This document shows positions 9,047-17,859 of a stretch of DNA of 64,000 bases, piece after piece. The stretch spans positions 2,604,001-2,668,000 of the forward strand of contig NZ_CP054143.1 of assembly GCF_013284055.1 (NCBI RefSeq), read 5' to 3'. Source of the stretch: Deefgea piscis (GTDB taxonomy: Bacteria; Pseudomonadota; Gammaproteobacteria; Burkholderiales; Chitinibacteraceae). Both the position numbers and the translations under genes were made by a program. Under the pieces are notes generated by a model, which saw only the letters and a list, made by a program, of their open reading frames with translations, did no database searches and was not told the origin of the DNA. Within the stretch, counting starts at the first letter, position 1. Each line of letters begins with the position of its first letter.

Positions 9047-9826
9047 ATGGCTATGTCGGAATTGTATCTTCGGCGATTTGCTGGTATTGCACGTTTGTAT
9101 GGTGCAGAGAGTTTGGTAAAGTTTCATTCTGCTCGGGTTTGTGTGATTGGCGTTGGTGGTGTTGGTTCTTGGTCCGCAGAAGCTTTGGCGCGCTCTGGTG
9201 TTGGGCAGGTGACTTTGATTGATTTGGATGATGTTTGCATTTCTAACACTAATCGGCAGTTGCCAGCTTTGACGGGCGAATTTGGTCGGATGAAAGTTGC
9301 TGTGCTAGCGGAACGAATGTTGGCAATCAATCCAGAAATGAATGTTGTGCAGATAGAAGACTTTATTTCTACAGAAAATTTTGCTGAATATTTGGCAGGG
9401 AAATTTGATTTCGTTATCGATTGCATTGATAGCGTTAAAACCAAGGCGGCTTTGATTGCGTGGTGCCGGCGTAATAAAGTAAAGCTGATTACTGTTGGTG
9501 GGGCGGGAGGTCAAATTGATCCGACGCAAATTACAGTCGATGATTTAAGTCGGACGTTACAAGACCCCTTAGCATCTAAGGTGCGTAGTCTGTTGCGTCG
9601 TGATTATCAGTTTCCGAAGCAGGGGAAAAAATTCGGGATTGAGTGTGTGTATTCGACTGAGCAATTGGTCTATCCACAAGCTGATGGCTCGGTATGTGCA
9701 ATTAAGCCTCAGGCTGGTGAGGGGGTTCGTTTAGATTGCGAGGGTGGATTTGGGGCGGTCATGACGGTGACGGCAACATTTGGTTTGGTTGCAGTTTCTA
9801 GAGTGTTAAAAGCTTTGGCAAAATAA
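9047..9826 (+). CDS. tcdA: tRNA threonylcarbamoyladenosine dehydratase TcdA (CsdL)
   Basis: ATP-dependent enzyme that cyclises the t6A37 modification of tRNA to ct6A. I place the start at 9047, where GAGGGA lies seven bases upstream; a longer frame to 9014 has no family support. The product is 259 residues. It is an E1-like (ThiF/MoeB) fold with the nucleotide site VIGVGGVGSWSAEALARSG, then DLDDVCISNTNRQLPAL, and DCIDSVKTKAALI. It lacks the catalytic-Cys ubiquitin-transfer region of true E1 enzymes. In E. coli it works with CsdA and CsdE, whose homologues are encoded at 53.6-55.3 kb. Confidence 0.92.
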   Translation: MAMSELYLRRFAGIARLYGAESLVKFHSARVCVIGVGGVGSWSAEALARSGVGQVTLIDLDDVCISNTNRQLPALTGEFGRMKVAVLAERMLAINPEMNVVQIEDFISTENFAEYLAGKFDFVIDCIDSVKTKAALIAWCRRNKVKLITVGGAGGQIDPTQITVDDLSRTLQDPLASKVRSLLRRDYQFPKQGKKFGIECVYSTEQLVYPQADGSVCAIKPQAGEGVRLDCEGGFGAVMTVTATFGLVAVSRVLKALAK

Positions 9827-9855
9827 AAAAAGCCATGGTTATCCATGGCTTTTTT
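9826..9855. terminator. Bidirectional terminator between tcdA and rplI
   Basis: A 13-base stem (9826-9838 with 9843-9855; core AGCCATGG/CCATGGCT), TTAT loop, and A- and T-runs on either side. It overlaps the tcdA stop codon and serves both convergent units. Confidence 0.88.
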
Positions 9856-9877
9856 AGTATCATCTTGTTGAGGCTAA

Positions 9878-10330
9878 TTAAGCAGCTTCACCAACAACAA
9901 CTAATTTAATTGTGCTTACAACGTCGTGGTGCAATGCTAATGCCACTTCGTATTCACCGATGGCTTTGAATGGGCCTTCTGGTAAACGCACTTCAAATTT
10001 CTTGATTTCGATACCAGTTGCAGTAATTGCATCAGCGATATCTTGAGTCGTTACTGAACCAAACAAGCGGCCATCAACACCGGCTTTTTGGCCGATAGTG
10101 AAGGTTGCGCCTTCTAGTTGAGCTGCACGAGCTTGTGCTTGAGCCAAGATTTCTGCTTGTTTAACTTCCAACTCAGCACGGCGAGCTTCAAATTCAGCTA
10201 AGTTAGCTGCATTTGCGCGTTTTGCTTTGCCTTGTGGGATCAAGAAGTTACGTGCGTAACCGTCTTTCACTTTAACTACGTCGCCCAATGTACCTAGGTT
10301 TGCTACTTTTTCGAGTAGGATAATTTGCAT
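9878..10330 (-). CDS. rplI: 50S ribosomal protein L9
   Basis: Binds 23S rRNA near the L1 stalk and helps reading-frame maintenance. The product is 150 residues, standard length, with N-terminal signature [19 protein letters not shown], the [13 protein letters not shown] motif, the long connecting helix (about 42-75), and the C-terminal domain with [17 protein letters not shown]. It is the last gene of the rpsF-priB-rpsR-rplI operon, with a 20-base gap to rpsR containing an AAGGAG ribosome site. Confidence 0.98.
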   Translation of the reverse strand: MQIILLEKVANLGTLGDVVKVKDGYARNFLIPQGKAKRANAANLAEFEARRAELEVKQAEILAQAQARAAQLEGATFTIGQKAGVDGRLFGSVTTQDIADAITATGIEIKKFEVRLPEGPFKAIGEYEVALALHHDVVSTIKLVVVGEAA

Positions 10331-10350
10331 GTTAAGTTCTCCTTGCTCGA

Positions 10351-10578
10351 TTAGTGTTGGTCAGTGTACGGCAACAAAGCCAAAAAGCGAGCCAATTTGA
10401 TGGCAGTCGACAATTGACGTTGGTATTTAGCTTTAGTACCAGTGATACGTGCAGGAATAATCTTGCCGTTTTCAGAGATAAAGTCTTTAAGCAAGGCAAC
10501 GTCTTTGTAATCAACGTGCGAAATGCCTTCGGCAGAGAAGCGGCAGAATTTCTTCCGCTTGAAAAGATTGCGAGACAT
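10351..10578 (-). CDS. rpsR: 30S ribosomal protein S18
   Basis: S18 binds 16S rRNA as a heterodimer with S6. The product is 75 residues, normal length, with basic N-terminus [18 protein letters not shown] and the conserved [31 protein letters not shown] region. The stop lies 20 bases before rplI, and priB ends ten bases upstream of its start. S18 is a likely ligand of the leader RNA ahead of rpsF. Confidence 0.97.
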   Translation of the reverse strand: MSRNLFKRKKFCRFSAEGISHVDYKDVALLKDFISENGKIIPARITGTKAKYQRQLSTAIKLARFLALLPYTDQH

Positions 10579-10587
10579 GAGATTTCC

Positions 10588-10893
10588 TCAATTCAAAAGT
10601 TCAAATGCATCAATATGCAAAACCAGAGCATGACGAAAACGTTGGCTTTTTGCTGCGAGAAATCCTTTGCATTTTAGCTTTTGTTCTGGGGCAAGATTGG
10701 CAATTGCTTGCGCGATGTCGCCCAGGGCTAAAAAAGGAATTTCACATTCAACTTTGCGAGCACTGCCAAGCTGCATTTGTGATGATTGGTGGAGTATCCG
10801 CCCTTCAATCACAGGAATACCTGCTGGTGTGTTGCGTAAACTTGAATCGCTAACCAAAAAACCTTCGATTAGTACTCGGTTTCGTAAGTTCAA
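10588..10893 (-). CDS. priB: Primosomal replication protein N (PriB)
   Basis: Single-stranded DNA-binding OB-fold protein that joins PriA in restarting stalled replication forks. The product is 101 residues, normal for Neisseriales PriB. The sequence shows the SSB-like start NRVLIEGFLVSDSSLRNTPAG, the strand motif EGRILHQSSQM, and KLKCKGFLAAKSQR. It is placed between rpsF and rpsR exactly as in E. coli, ten bases downstream of rpsF and ten upstream of rpsR. Confidence 0.92.
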   Translation of the reverse strand: MNLRNRVLIEGFLVSDSSLRNTPAGIPVIEGRILHQSSQMQLGSARKVECEIPFLALGDIAQAIANLAPEQKLKCKGFLAAKSQRFRHALVLHIDAFELLN

Positions 10894-10903
10894 TTTAGCC
10901 GAA

Positions 10904-11269
10904 TTAAGCGGCTAGGCCTTCACCAGCAGCTTGTGACAATGATTTAGATTTTTCTTCTTTCATCATTGGCGAAGCTTCGGTTGCAGCAACATCAGTTTTT
11001 AGTGTCAAGTGACGTAAAACTGCGTCATTGAATTTGAATGCGTGCTCGATTTCATCCAAAGTTGCTTGGCTGCACTCGATGTTCATCATTACATAATGAG
11101 CTTTGTGAATCTTTTGGATTGGGTAAGCCAATTGACGACGGCCCCAGTCTTCCAAGCGGTGAATTGAGCCTGCACCTGCAGTAATCAGGGCTTTGTAACG
11201 CTCGATCATTGCTGGAACTTGTTCGCTTTGATCAGGGTGTACGATAAATACGATTTCATAATGTCGCAT
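10904..11269 (-). CDS. rpsF: 30S ribosomal protein S6
   Basis: S6 pairs with S18 on the 30S platform. The product is 121 residues with the family start [25 protein letters not shown], then [33 protein letters not shown]. The C-terminal ~20 residues are a Lys/Ser/Glu tail, which is variable in the family. A strong AAGGAG ribosome site is seen. It is the first gene of its operon, and the 5' leader folds as a probable S6:S18-binding RNA. Confidence 0.97.
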   Translation of the reverse strand: MRHYEIVFIVHPDQSEQVPAMIERYKALITAGAGSIHRLEDWGRRQLAYPIQKIHKAHYVMMNIECSQATLDEIEHAFKFNDAVLRHLTLKTDVAATEASPMMKEEKSKSLSQAAGEGLAA

Positions 11270-11283
11270 GAAGTCTCCTTACG

Positions 11284-11331
11284 GGTTACAGCCTACCGCT
11301 AGCGACCACGGTTAGGCAAGGTTGTAGAACC
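11284..11331 (-). ncRNA. Candidate S6:S18 ribosomal-protein leader RNA ahead of rpsF
   Basis: Read on the minus strand, GGTT...ACA (from 11331) pairs with TGT...AACC (to 11284). Inside, GCCTA-A-CCG pairs with CGG-TAGGC, leaving a one-sided internal bulge of about six bases (ACCTTG) and a ten-base loop. The rpsF ribosome site follows closely. Known S6:S18 leaders are bulged hairpins of this size at this position that repress the operon. I recognise the position and architecture, but no covariance model was run. Confidence 0.5.
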
Positions 11332-11387
11332 AATGAATTTAGCCTTTTTTTGCAATTTAGGCAAGTTTTATATGGAACTAATTTGTA

Positions 11388-11711
11388 TCAACGTTCGATT
11401 TCGTCGATTTTCCCACTGATGGCTGCCCATGTTGCATGGTCGTTAAGCGGATCTTTTTTCTCAACTATTGTTGGCCATGTTTTTGCCAGTTCAGCATTGA
11501 GTGCGATGAAATCGTGCATCTCTGCGGGGACGTCGTCTTCTGCGTAAATGGCTTCGACTGGGCATTCTGCTACGCACAAGGTGCAATCGATGCATTCATC
11601 TGGATCAATAACGAGAAAGTTTGGGCCTTCACGAAAGCAATCTACTGGGCACACATCAACGCAGTCTGTGTATTTGCATTTCACGCAGGCATCGGTCACA
11701 ACGTAAGTCAT
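11388..11711 (-). CDS. fdxA: Seven-iron ferredoxin FdxA
   Basis: Low-potential electron carrier with one [3Fe-4S] and one [4Fe-4S] cluster. The product is 107 residues. Cluster ligands are seen as [18 protein letters not shown] (residues 9-26) and [17 protein letters not shown] (about 40-56). The helical C-terminal extension ([18 protein letters not shown]) is typical of Azotobacter-type FdxA. It is divergent from gluQ with 71 bases between. Its redox partner cannot be inferred from the neighbours. Confidence 0.93.
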   Translation of the reverse strand: MTYVVTDACVKCKYTDCVDVCPVDCFREGPNFLVIDPDECIDCTLCVAECPVEAIYAEDDVPAEMHDFIALNAELAKTWPTIVEKKDPLNDHATWAAISGKIDEIER

Positions 11712-11782
11712 CGCTTGTCCTTTTTTGTGTCGACTGTAAAAATGTCACTATTTTAGCAGACTGTGGTCTTAACTGGTTAATC

Positions 11783-12745
11783 ATGGGTTTTAGTCAAAGT
11801 GATCATTCAGACGTTGTTGTTTCTCCATATGTTGGGCGTTTTGCACCCAGTCCTACTGGGCACTTGCATATGGGCTCTTTGTTGGCAGCTACTGCCAGTT
11901 ACTTGGAGGCGAGGGCTCATTCTGGGCGATGGTTGTTACGAATAGAGGATGTAGATCGAGGGCGAATTGAGGTTGGCGCGGCTGACTCGATTGTGAATGC
12001 ATTACTACGATTCGGCTTTGAGTGGGATGGACCTGTCTTGTATCAATCAAGTCAGTATTCACAGTATAGGGCTGCTCTCTCTGATTTGATAGGGGATGGG
12101 CGCGTATACCCTTGCTTTTGTTCTAGGAGAGAAATCGCACTTCATGCGCGTTCCGGTGTAGATGGTGTTGTTTATCCTGGTACATGTCGGCTTGGCGTTA
12201 CAAAAAAAAGGGGTGCGCATTCTTGGCGTATGCGAACGGAAGATAGAGATTATTCATTCTTGGATGAAATTCAAGGATGGCAAACCCAAAATTTAGCAAA
12301 GGATGTTGGCGATTTTGTTTTGCTCCGTGCAGATGGTTGCTGGGCATATCAGTTGGCCGTGGTTGTTGATGACGCCGCTTCAGGGGTGACGCATGTGGTG
12401 CGGGGCGCCGACTTGCTCGATTCAAGCCCTCGACAAATTGCATTGCAGCAGGCCCTTGGTTTGCCCACGGTAAAATACGCACATATTCCGCTGCTTGCTG
12501 ATTTGGGGGGCGAGAAGCTAAGTAAGCAAAATAAAGCGCCAGCCTTGCAAATAGGGTCAGAAGTTTTGCAGTTATGGCAATGTCTTGATTTTTTGGGCCA
12601 GCAGCCACCAGTCGAATTACAAAGCGCCGATTTAAAAAATTTATGGCTTTGGGCGTTTTCTGCTTGGGATTTGGCAAAAATCCCTAAAAAACGTAGCGTG
12701 TCTGTTACGCTCGAAGCAAAAAATGAATATAAAATTCTGTTCTAG
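11783..12745 (+). CDS. gluQ: Glutamyl-Q tRNA(Asp) synthetase
   Basis: A truncated GluRS paralogue that attaches glutamate to queuosine 34 of tRNA-Asp. From the ATG at 11783 the product is 320 residues; a longer frame reaching into fdxA on the other strand has no family resemblance. It has the HIGH-type motif HLHMGSL near residue 27, zinc ligands CFC...CR-type (YPCFCSRRE and YPGTCR), and the KMSKS-equivalent KLSKQN. It lacks the anticodon-binding domain, as expected. No strong ribosome site is seen at the chosen ATG, so the exact start is uncertain. Confidence 0.9.
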   Translation: MGFSQSDHSDVVVSPYVGRFAPSPTGHLHMGSLLAATASYLEARAHSGRWLLRIEDVDRGRIEVGAADSIVNALLRFGFEWDGPVLYQSSQYSQYRAALSDLIGDGRVYPCFCSRREIALHARSGVDGVVYPGTCRLGVTKKRGAHSWRMRTEDRDYSFLDEIQGWQTQNLAKDVGDFVLLRADGCWAYQLAVVVDDAASGVTHVVRGADLLDSSPRQIALQQALGLPTVKYAHIPLLADLGGEKLSKQNKAPALQIGSEVLQLWQCLDFLGQQPPVELQSADLKNLWLWAFSAWDLAKIPKKRSVSVTLEAKNEYKILF

Positions 12746-12923
12746 ATTGAATTGTTAGTATTATCGAGAAAGTTTTTGTAAATAATATGTATCATTTGAC
12801 GGCAATTAAATTACGCTGTCTTAATTTGAAAGCTTTGTACTTGATTCGTGTTTGTTATTGATTGAATATAATCAAGATAAGAATGAAGTAAAATTTAGAA
12901 TGATCGCGATTGGGAGATTGCTT

Positions 12924-15755
12924 GTGCTTAAGACGCCACGATTTAAAACATGCGTACTGGCCGTGACGATGGCTGCTTTACCTTGGTTTGCTAATGCAGC
13001 GGGTTTGGGTCGGCTGAATGTTTTATCCGGCTTGGGGCAGCCTTTTCGTGGAGAGATTGATTTGGTTTCAGTTTTGCCGGGCGAAGCCGATTCATTGGTG
13101 GTGAGCTTGGCTTCGCCTGAGGCTTTTTCAAATGCGCAAATTGCTTACCCATCAGGGGCTTTAGGGCTGCGCTTTAATATTGAGAAGCGAGGCAATGGTC
13201 AGCACTATGTTGCAGTCAAGTCTTCGCAAGCGATTTCTGAGCCTTATCTTGATTTTTTATTGGAACTTAATTGGGCTACTGGTCGTATTCAGCGAGAGTA
13301 CACCGCATTGATTGATCCTGCAGGTTATTCGCCGACGGCATCGACCAAATTTGCTGCGAGTGCTTTGCCCGGCGTGCGTAGTTCCGGTGTGATTAAAGCC
13401 AAGCCAAGTCAGTCTCAATCAGCCCCTTTGAATGAAAAAGCACGATCTACCGAATCTTCGGTAGAGGCGCGTGATGCTGAGTCGTATAAGACAAAAGGCG
13501 GCGATACGCTATCGGGTGTGGCGAGGGCAGTGCAGCCGAGTGGTGTGAGTTTGGATCAGGTCTTGGTTGGCTTGTATCGTAATAATCCTGACGCTTTTGA
13601 TGGCAATATGAATCGGTTGAAACGGGGCAAGATTTTGCGCGTGCCGCCCGTGGCTGAGTTACAGGCGCTGAGTGCTCAGCAGGCCAGCAAAGAAGTTAAA
13701 GTACAGGCCGAAAATTGGAATGAATACCGAAGTAAGCTCGGTGATCTCGCCGCAAAATCTTCGGCACGGGATCTGGCGGCTCAATCGGCTGGCGGTAAGA
13801 TCGTTACTCAGGTCGAAGATCAAGGCGCAGGTGCAGTTGATAAAAATAAAGATGTCTTGAAGCTGTCCAAAGCGGTTGATTTAGCTAAAAAATCAGGCGA
13901 TTTAGCCAAGGTTCAGGCTTTAGAGGAAGAGGTGGCCGCACGGCAAAAAGCGCTGAATGAGGCGAATCAGCGTGTCGCGGAGTTGCAGAAAAACGTCAGT
14001 GATATGGAGCGTTTAATTGCAATGAAGGCTAAGGCCAGTGATGTTGCCAGTGCGGAGGCTGTAGCTTCTGTTGCTTCGACCTCTTCGCAAGTCGAGGTCG
14101 CAGCACCGGCAACGGTCGCGAGTGCGGTTGTGGCGAGTCATGTTGCTAGTGCGCCAGCGGTCAAAACCAAAAAACGCGTTGAAGTCGTCGCTGACGTGCC
14201 AGAGGAAACTGGCTTCGTAGCGAGTCTATTTGAAAATCCGCTGGCATTGGGTGGCGGCGCTTTGGCCGTGTTGTTGGGTGTTGGTGGTTTGTGGATGGTA
14301 CGGCGACGTCAGCGCCCTAATGTGTTTGAAGATAGCATTATTACGGGTGGTGATTTAAAGGCCAATACGGTATTGGGAAGCACAGGGGGCGGAGTAATTA
14401 GCACCCAATCTACCGAAAATTCGTTCCTTACTGATTTTAGTCGACAAGGCTTAGGCACGATTGATACCGATGAGGTTGATCCAATTGCCGAGGCCGAAGT
14501 GTATATGGCGTATGGCCGTGATGCACAGGCAGAAGAAATCTTAAAAGATGCGTTAAATAAAGATCCTTCGCGGCATGAAATCCGCATGAAGTTGCTGGAT
14601 ATTTATGCCGCTCGAAAAGATTTGATCTCTTACGAAGAGCATGCCTCAGCGTTGTTCGCCATGACAGGTGGCAAGGGTGAGCACTGGGATCGCGTGGCGC
14701 AAACTGGTAGCGAGATAGACCCAGAAAATCCGTTGTATCAGCAAGGTGGTGTTATTGATACTCGAGCTGTTGCTGCGGTTGTTATGGGCGCTGCACCAGT
14801 CGTGGCGGCTGCTGCAGTGGTAAATCAGCACTTGGATTTTGAATTGGATGTAGAGTCGCCTTCAGTTGATCGTGCTGAAGCCGATTTTTCTGAAAATCAA
14901 GCGCCAATTGTTGATGTGCCAGTTGAAGAGGCTGATTTGGAGTCTGAATTTGCTGAAAGCTTGGCTGGTACTGATCTGGACTTGGATCAGGATTTATCTT
15001 TCGATCTTACAGAGAGTGCCGCGTTAGAATCGGTTGAGGCCGATTTGGGGGTGGAAAAAATCGAAGCGCCAACGAATGCGCCAAGTGTAGAAGAGAGCGA
15101 GTCGCCGCTGGCTGACGAAATGATGGCGCTGGACTTGCCGATTGAGTTGCCTGTAGAAGCTGCCTCGATGGAGGAGGCGCTATCGGATCTTGATGAGTTG
15201 GCTGAATTTGATTTTGGAACCTCACTGAACGCAGATGCAGATGCCGGTCCAGATGCCGAGTTTGATTTGTCAAATTTTGACGCTTTGGCGAGCTCTTTGG
15301 ATCTGGACGCCGATTTAAGCGCACCGGCATCCACTTTTGATTTGGCTTTGCCTGAGGAAAATCTGCCTGAGTTAGATCTTTCCGAGCCGCTTTCTGAAAG
15401 CATTTCAGAGGTGGAGGCTACCGAGCCAGAAAATGAGATGAGTTTGGATTTCAATTTTGATTTGGCCGCACCAGTCGGTTCTGAGTTAGATGCGACTTCT
15501 GCTAACGAGCAATTAGATGCCAGTCTAACTGAAGATATTGCGTTGGATGATATTAGCTTGAGCTTGGATGAGGCTGCCACGTCGAGTGAAATGGATTTCT
15601 CTGCGGATGACCCGGTGCAAACAAAAATTGATTTAGCCCGTGCTTATATTGATATGGGTGACGTTGAGGGCGCTCGAGAGATTCTTCAAGAAGCATTGCA
15701 AGAAGGAAGTGCACAGCAGCAGGGTTTAGCTCAGTCACTTTTGGCTGATTTGTAA
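12924..15755 (+). CDS. fimV: FimV/HubP-type pole-organising protein
   Basis: Inner-membrane peptidoglycan-binding protein that places polar machinery and supports type IV pili. I choose GTG 12924 (GGGAGA six bases upstream, then a signal peptide ending ...WFANA), giving 943 residues. ATGs at 12852 or 12900 are alternatives. After the signal comes the FimV N-terminal domain (LGRLNVLSGLGQPFRGEIDL), a LysM domain (about 190-250, YKTKGGDTLSGVARAV), a coiled coil (about 325-360), one membrane helix (ALGGGALAVLLGVGGLWMV) with RRRQR after it, and a long acidic cytoplasmic region. The C-terminal TPR-like FimV domain is KIDLARAYIDMGDVEGAREIL. The acidic region gives spurious antisense frames. Confidence 0.9.
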   Translation: MLKTPRFKTCVLAVTMAALPWFANAAGLGRLNVLSGLGQPFRGEIDLVSVLPGEADSLVVSLASPEAFSNAQIAYPSGALGLRFNIEKRGNGQHYVAVKSSQAISEPYLDFLLELNWATGRIQREYTALIDPAGYSPTASTKFAASALPGVRSSGVIKAKPSQSQSAPLNEKARSTESSVEARDAESYKTKGGDTLSGVARAVQPSGVSLDQVLVGLYRNNPDAFDGNMNRLKRGKILRVPPVAELQALSAQQASKEVKVQAENWNEYRSKLGDLAAKSSARDLAAQSAGGKIVTQVEDQGAGAVDKNKDVLKLSKAVDLAKKSGDLAKVQALEEEVAARQKALNEANQRVAELQKNVSDMERLIAMKAKASDVASAEAVASVASTSSQVEVAAPATVASAVVASHVASAPAVKTKKRVEVVADVPEETGFVASLFENPLALGGGALAVLLGVGGLWMVRRRQRPNVFEDSIITGGDLKANTVLGSTGGGVISTQSTENSFLTDFSRQGLGTIDTDEVDPIAEAEVYMAYGRDAQAEEILKDALNKDPSRHEIRMKLLDIYAARKDLISYEEHASALFAMTGGKGEHWDRVAQTGSEIDPENPLYQQGGVIDTRAVAAVVMGAAPVVAAAAVVNQHLDFELDVESPSVDRAEADFSENQAPIVDVPVEEADLESEFAESLAGTDLDLDQDLSFDLTESAALESVEADLGVEKIEAPTNAPSVEESESPLADEMMALDLPIELPVEAASMEEALSDLDELAEFDFGTSLNADADAGPDAEFDLSNFDALASSLDLDADLSAPASTFDLALPEENLPELDLSEPLSESISEVEATEPENEMSLDFNFDLAAPVGSELDATSANEQLDASLTEDIALDDISLSLDEAATSSEMDFSADDPVQTKIDLARAYIDMGDVEGAREILQEALQEGSAQQQGLAQSLLADL

Positions 15756-15793
15756 ACTGTTACAGTCTGGAATTAATCCTGAATTTACATCCA

Positions 15794-16408
15794 GTGAATT
15801 TTTTGGCGCTTTGGCTGTGGTTGCTATTGTTGCTGCCATGGCTTGAGCGCCATAATCTTTGGTTTTTGGTTCTGATCGTCGTGCTCATCGCGACGAAATA
15901 TGCTCGGCAACGATTGCAACGAAGCTTGTCAAAATTAAAGTGGCTCTTACTCGTTACCGTGCTGATTTATGGTTGGAGTACGCCGGGGCGCTATCTTTGG
16001 TTGGGTGTGTTGTCGCCTACTGATGTCGGTTTAAGCTTGGGTGTTGATCAAGTAGGACGGCTGCTAGTTGTTGCTGCCAGCTTGCAAATCCTGCTTAAAA
16101 GATTAACAAGCAATGAGGTTTTCTCCTCTTTTTACCTCTTTTTATACCCTTTGCAGTACTTTTCTAATGCACGGGTGCGATTTGCTGTCCGTTTTGCTTT
16201 AACATTGCAAGTGGCTGAATCCTTGCTGGAGTCCAAGCTAGGATTTAAGGCTTTGTTGTCGCTGATTTTGCAGCCGCAGCCAGCAGCATGTCACACCATT
16301 GAGTTGTCGTATATTCCGATCAATCGACTGCAATTGGGTTTGTTGTTTGGACAAGGTGCTCTGGTTTTGTATTCTATTTTTTTGGGGATGGATGGGTTTT
16401 GGCGTTGA
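15794..16408 (+). CDS. Multi-spanning membrane protein, EcfT/CbiQ-like (tentative)
   Basis: A 204-residue, very hydrophobic protein with four to five predicted membrane segments: residues 2-16, 22-36, 48-62, 88-102 and 185-200. The central part (LGVDQVGRLLVVAASLQILLKRLTSNEVFSSFYLFLYPLQYF) recalls the conserved region of energy-coupling-factor T proteins, which couple vitamin or metal uptake to an ATPase. No S or A component lies nearby, and the protein is shorter than usual EcfT. It overlaps truA by ten bases and follows fimV by 38, so it is probably co-transcribed with both. The family call is inference. Confidence 0.5.
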   Translation: MNFLALWLWLLLLLPWLERHNLWFLVLIVVLIATKYARQRLQRSLSKLKWLLLVTVLIYGWSTPGRYLWLGVLSPTDVGLSLGVDQVGRLLVVAASLQILLKRLTSNEVFSSFYLFLYPLQYFSNARVRFAVRFALTLQVAESLLESKLGFKALLSLILQPQPAACHTIELSYIPINRLQLGLLFGQGALVLYSIFLGMDGFWR

Positions 16409-17190
16409 AACGATTTGCCATAGCGATTGAGTATGATGGTCGTGATTTTAGTGGCTGGCAGGTGCAGCCTCAGATGGATACAATCCAAGGCGAGATGGAG
16501 CGCGCAATTGGTAGGATGGCCGGGCATCCGGTTCGGATACATGCGGCAGGTCGTACTGATGCTGGCGTTCATGCTACACGGCAAATTGCACATTTTGACA
16601 GCGATGCTCAGCGTCCAATTACCGCATGGGTACGCGGTGTAAATAGTTTTTTACCCGCAGGTATCTCAGTGCTTTGGGCGCAAGAAGTGCCTGAGCATTT
16701 TCATGCCCGATTTGTTGCCACCGCACGTCATTATCGCTATCTCTTATTGCGTCACCCTATCCGTCCTAGTTTGCAAGCTGGGCGAGTGGGCTGGGTGCAT
16801 TATGATCTTGATATTGCACAGATGCGTGCCGCGGCGCAGTTTTTGTTGGGCGAGCATGATTTTAGTAGTTTTCGGGCTGCTGAATGTCAGGCGCTATCTC
16901 CGATTAAGCACTTACAAAATATTCAAATTACCGAGCATGGCAATATGCTGTGCGTCGATTTCTCTGCGACCGCATTTTTGCATCATATGGTACGAAATAT
17001 CATGGGTGCGCTGCTCTACGTTGGTAAAGGCAAGGCTTCTGCAGAATGGATGGGCTGGTTATTGGCGCAAAAAAACAGAACGTCTGCACCGCCGACATTT
17101 ATGCCTGATGGCCTTTATTTGACGGGCGTGAGCTATCCTGCTGAGTTCGAATTGGCTTCTCTGCCAGAATATCGCTACGGAATGATTTAA
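16399..17190 (+). CDS. truA: tRNA pseudouridine(38-40) synthase TruA
   Basis: Forms pseudouridine at positions 38-40 of tRNA anticodon arms. No in-frame ATG fits the start. TTG at 16399 (MALKRFAIAIEYDGRDFSGWQ) is taken; TTG 16405 is an alternative. The product is 263 residues, normal. Catalytic Asp is in AAGRTDAGVHATRQIAHF near residue 52. HMVRNIMGALLYVGKG and the C-terminal PPTFMPDGLYLTGVSYP are also family hallmarks. It overlaps the upstream membrane-protein gene by ten bases, so translational coupling may explain the weak start. Confidence 0.93.
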   Translation: MALKRFAIAIEYDGRDFSGWQVQPQMDTIQGEMERAIGRMAGHPVRIHAAGRTDAGVHATRQIAHFDSDAQRPITAWVRGVNSFLPAGISVLWAQEVPEHFHARFVATARHYRYLLLRHPIRPSLQAGRVGWVHYDLDIAQMRAAAQFLLGEHDFSSFRAAECQALSPIKHLQNIQITEHGNMLCVDFSATAFLHHMVRNIMGALLYVGKGKASAEWMGWLLAQKNRTSAPPTFMPDGLYLTGVSYPAEFELASLPEYRYGMI

Positions 17191-17209
17191 TGAGCAACAA
17201 GGCTTTTTG

Positions 17210-17827
17210 ATGCGAACTCGAATAAAAATTTGCGGATTGCGGGATGCCGCTACGGCGCGTCAGGTGGCGCAATTGGGGGCGGATGCCATCGGCTTGGTAT
17301 TTTATCCGCCGAGTCCTCGGCATGTTTCTGTGCCATTGGCGGCAGAAATTGTTGCGGCATTACCTGCCTTTGTTTCTTCTGTAGGACTTTTTGTCAATGA
17401 AACGGCGGAAAACGTCAGTGCCGTGTTAGAAAGTGTGCCGCTAGACTTGCTGCAATTTCACGGCGATGAAGATTTAGCGTTTTGTGTGCAATTTGATCGG
17501 CCCTTTATCAAAGCACTTAGGGTAAAACCTGACATAAATTTGATAGAATACGCCGCGCGTTATGTTTCACCCTTGTGCCGAGGTATTTTGCTCGATGCTT
17601 GGGTGGATGGTGTGCCCGGTGGAACCGGTGAAAGTTTTGATTGGCAAGCCTTGCCAAACGAGTGGCCATTGCCATTAATTTTGTCGGGCGGTTTGCATCC
17701 AGAGAATGTCGCGACTGCGATTGCCTGTGTGCAGCCTTGGGCAGTTGATGTGTCCAGTGGTGTAGAGCGCTCTAAGGGTGTTAAAGATTTAGTTTTGGTT
17801 GAGTCGTTTATTCGCGCCGTTATTTAA
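17210..17827 (+). CDS. trpF: Phosphoribosylanthranilate isomerase
   Basis: Third step of the tryptophan branch: converts phosphoribosylanthranilate to CdRP. It is a TIM barrel of 205 residues from ATG 17210, starting MRTRIKICGLRD with the catalytic Cys in KICG. Further marks are GADAIGLVFYPPSPR, LLQFHGDED, LLDAW (general-acid Asp), and LSGGLHPENV near the end. The order truA-trpF-trpB-trpA-accD-folC is the classic betaproteobacterial one; trpC, trpD and trpE are not in the window. Confidence 0.96.
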   Translation: MRTRIKICGLRDAATARQVAQLGADAIGLVFYPPSPRHVSVPLAAEIVAALPAFVSSVGLFVNETAENVSAVLESVPLDLLQFHGDEDLAFCVQFDRPFIKALRVKPDINLIEYAARYVSPLCRGILLDAWVDGVPGGTGESFDWQALPNEWPLPLILSGGLHPENVATAIACVQPWAVDVSSGVERSKGVKDLVLVESFIRAVI

Positions 17828-17859
17828 TTAATCTGCTTTAAAGTTTATGTGAGAGAGTC

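Noticed and set aside
14987-15580. A 197-residue minus-strand frame inside fimV, Ser/Ala-rich
   Set aside because: It is the mirror of the Asp/Glu/Leu-rich acidic domain of FimV (GAN/TCN codons read backwards); no start signal or family match.
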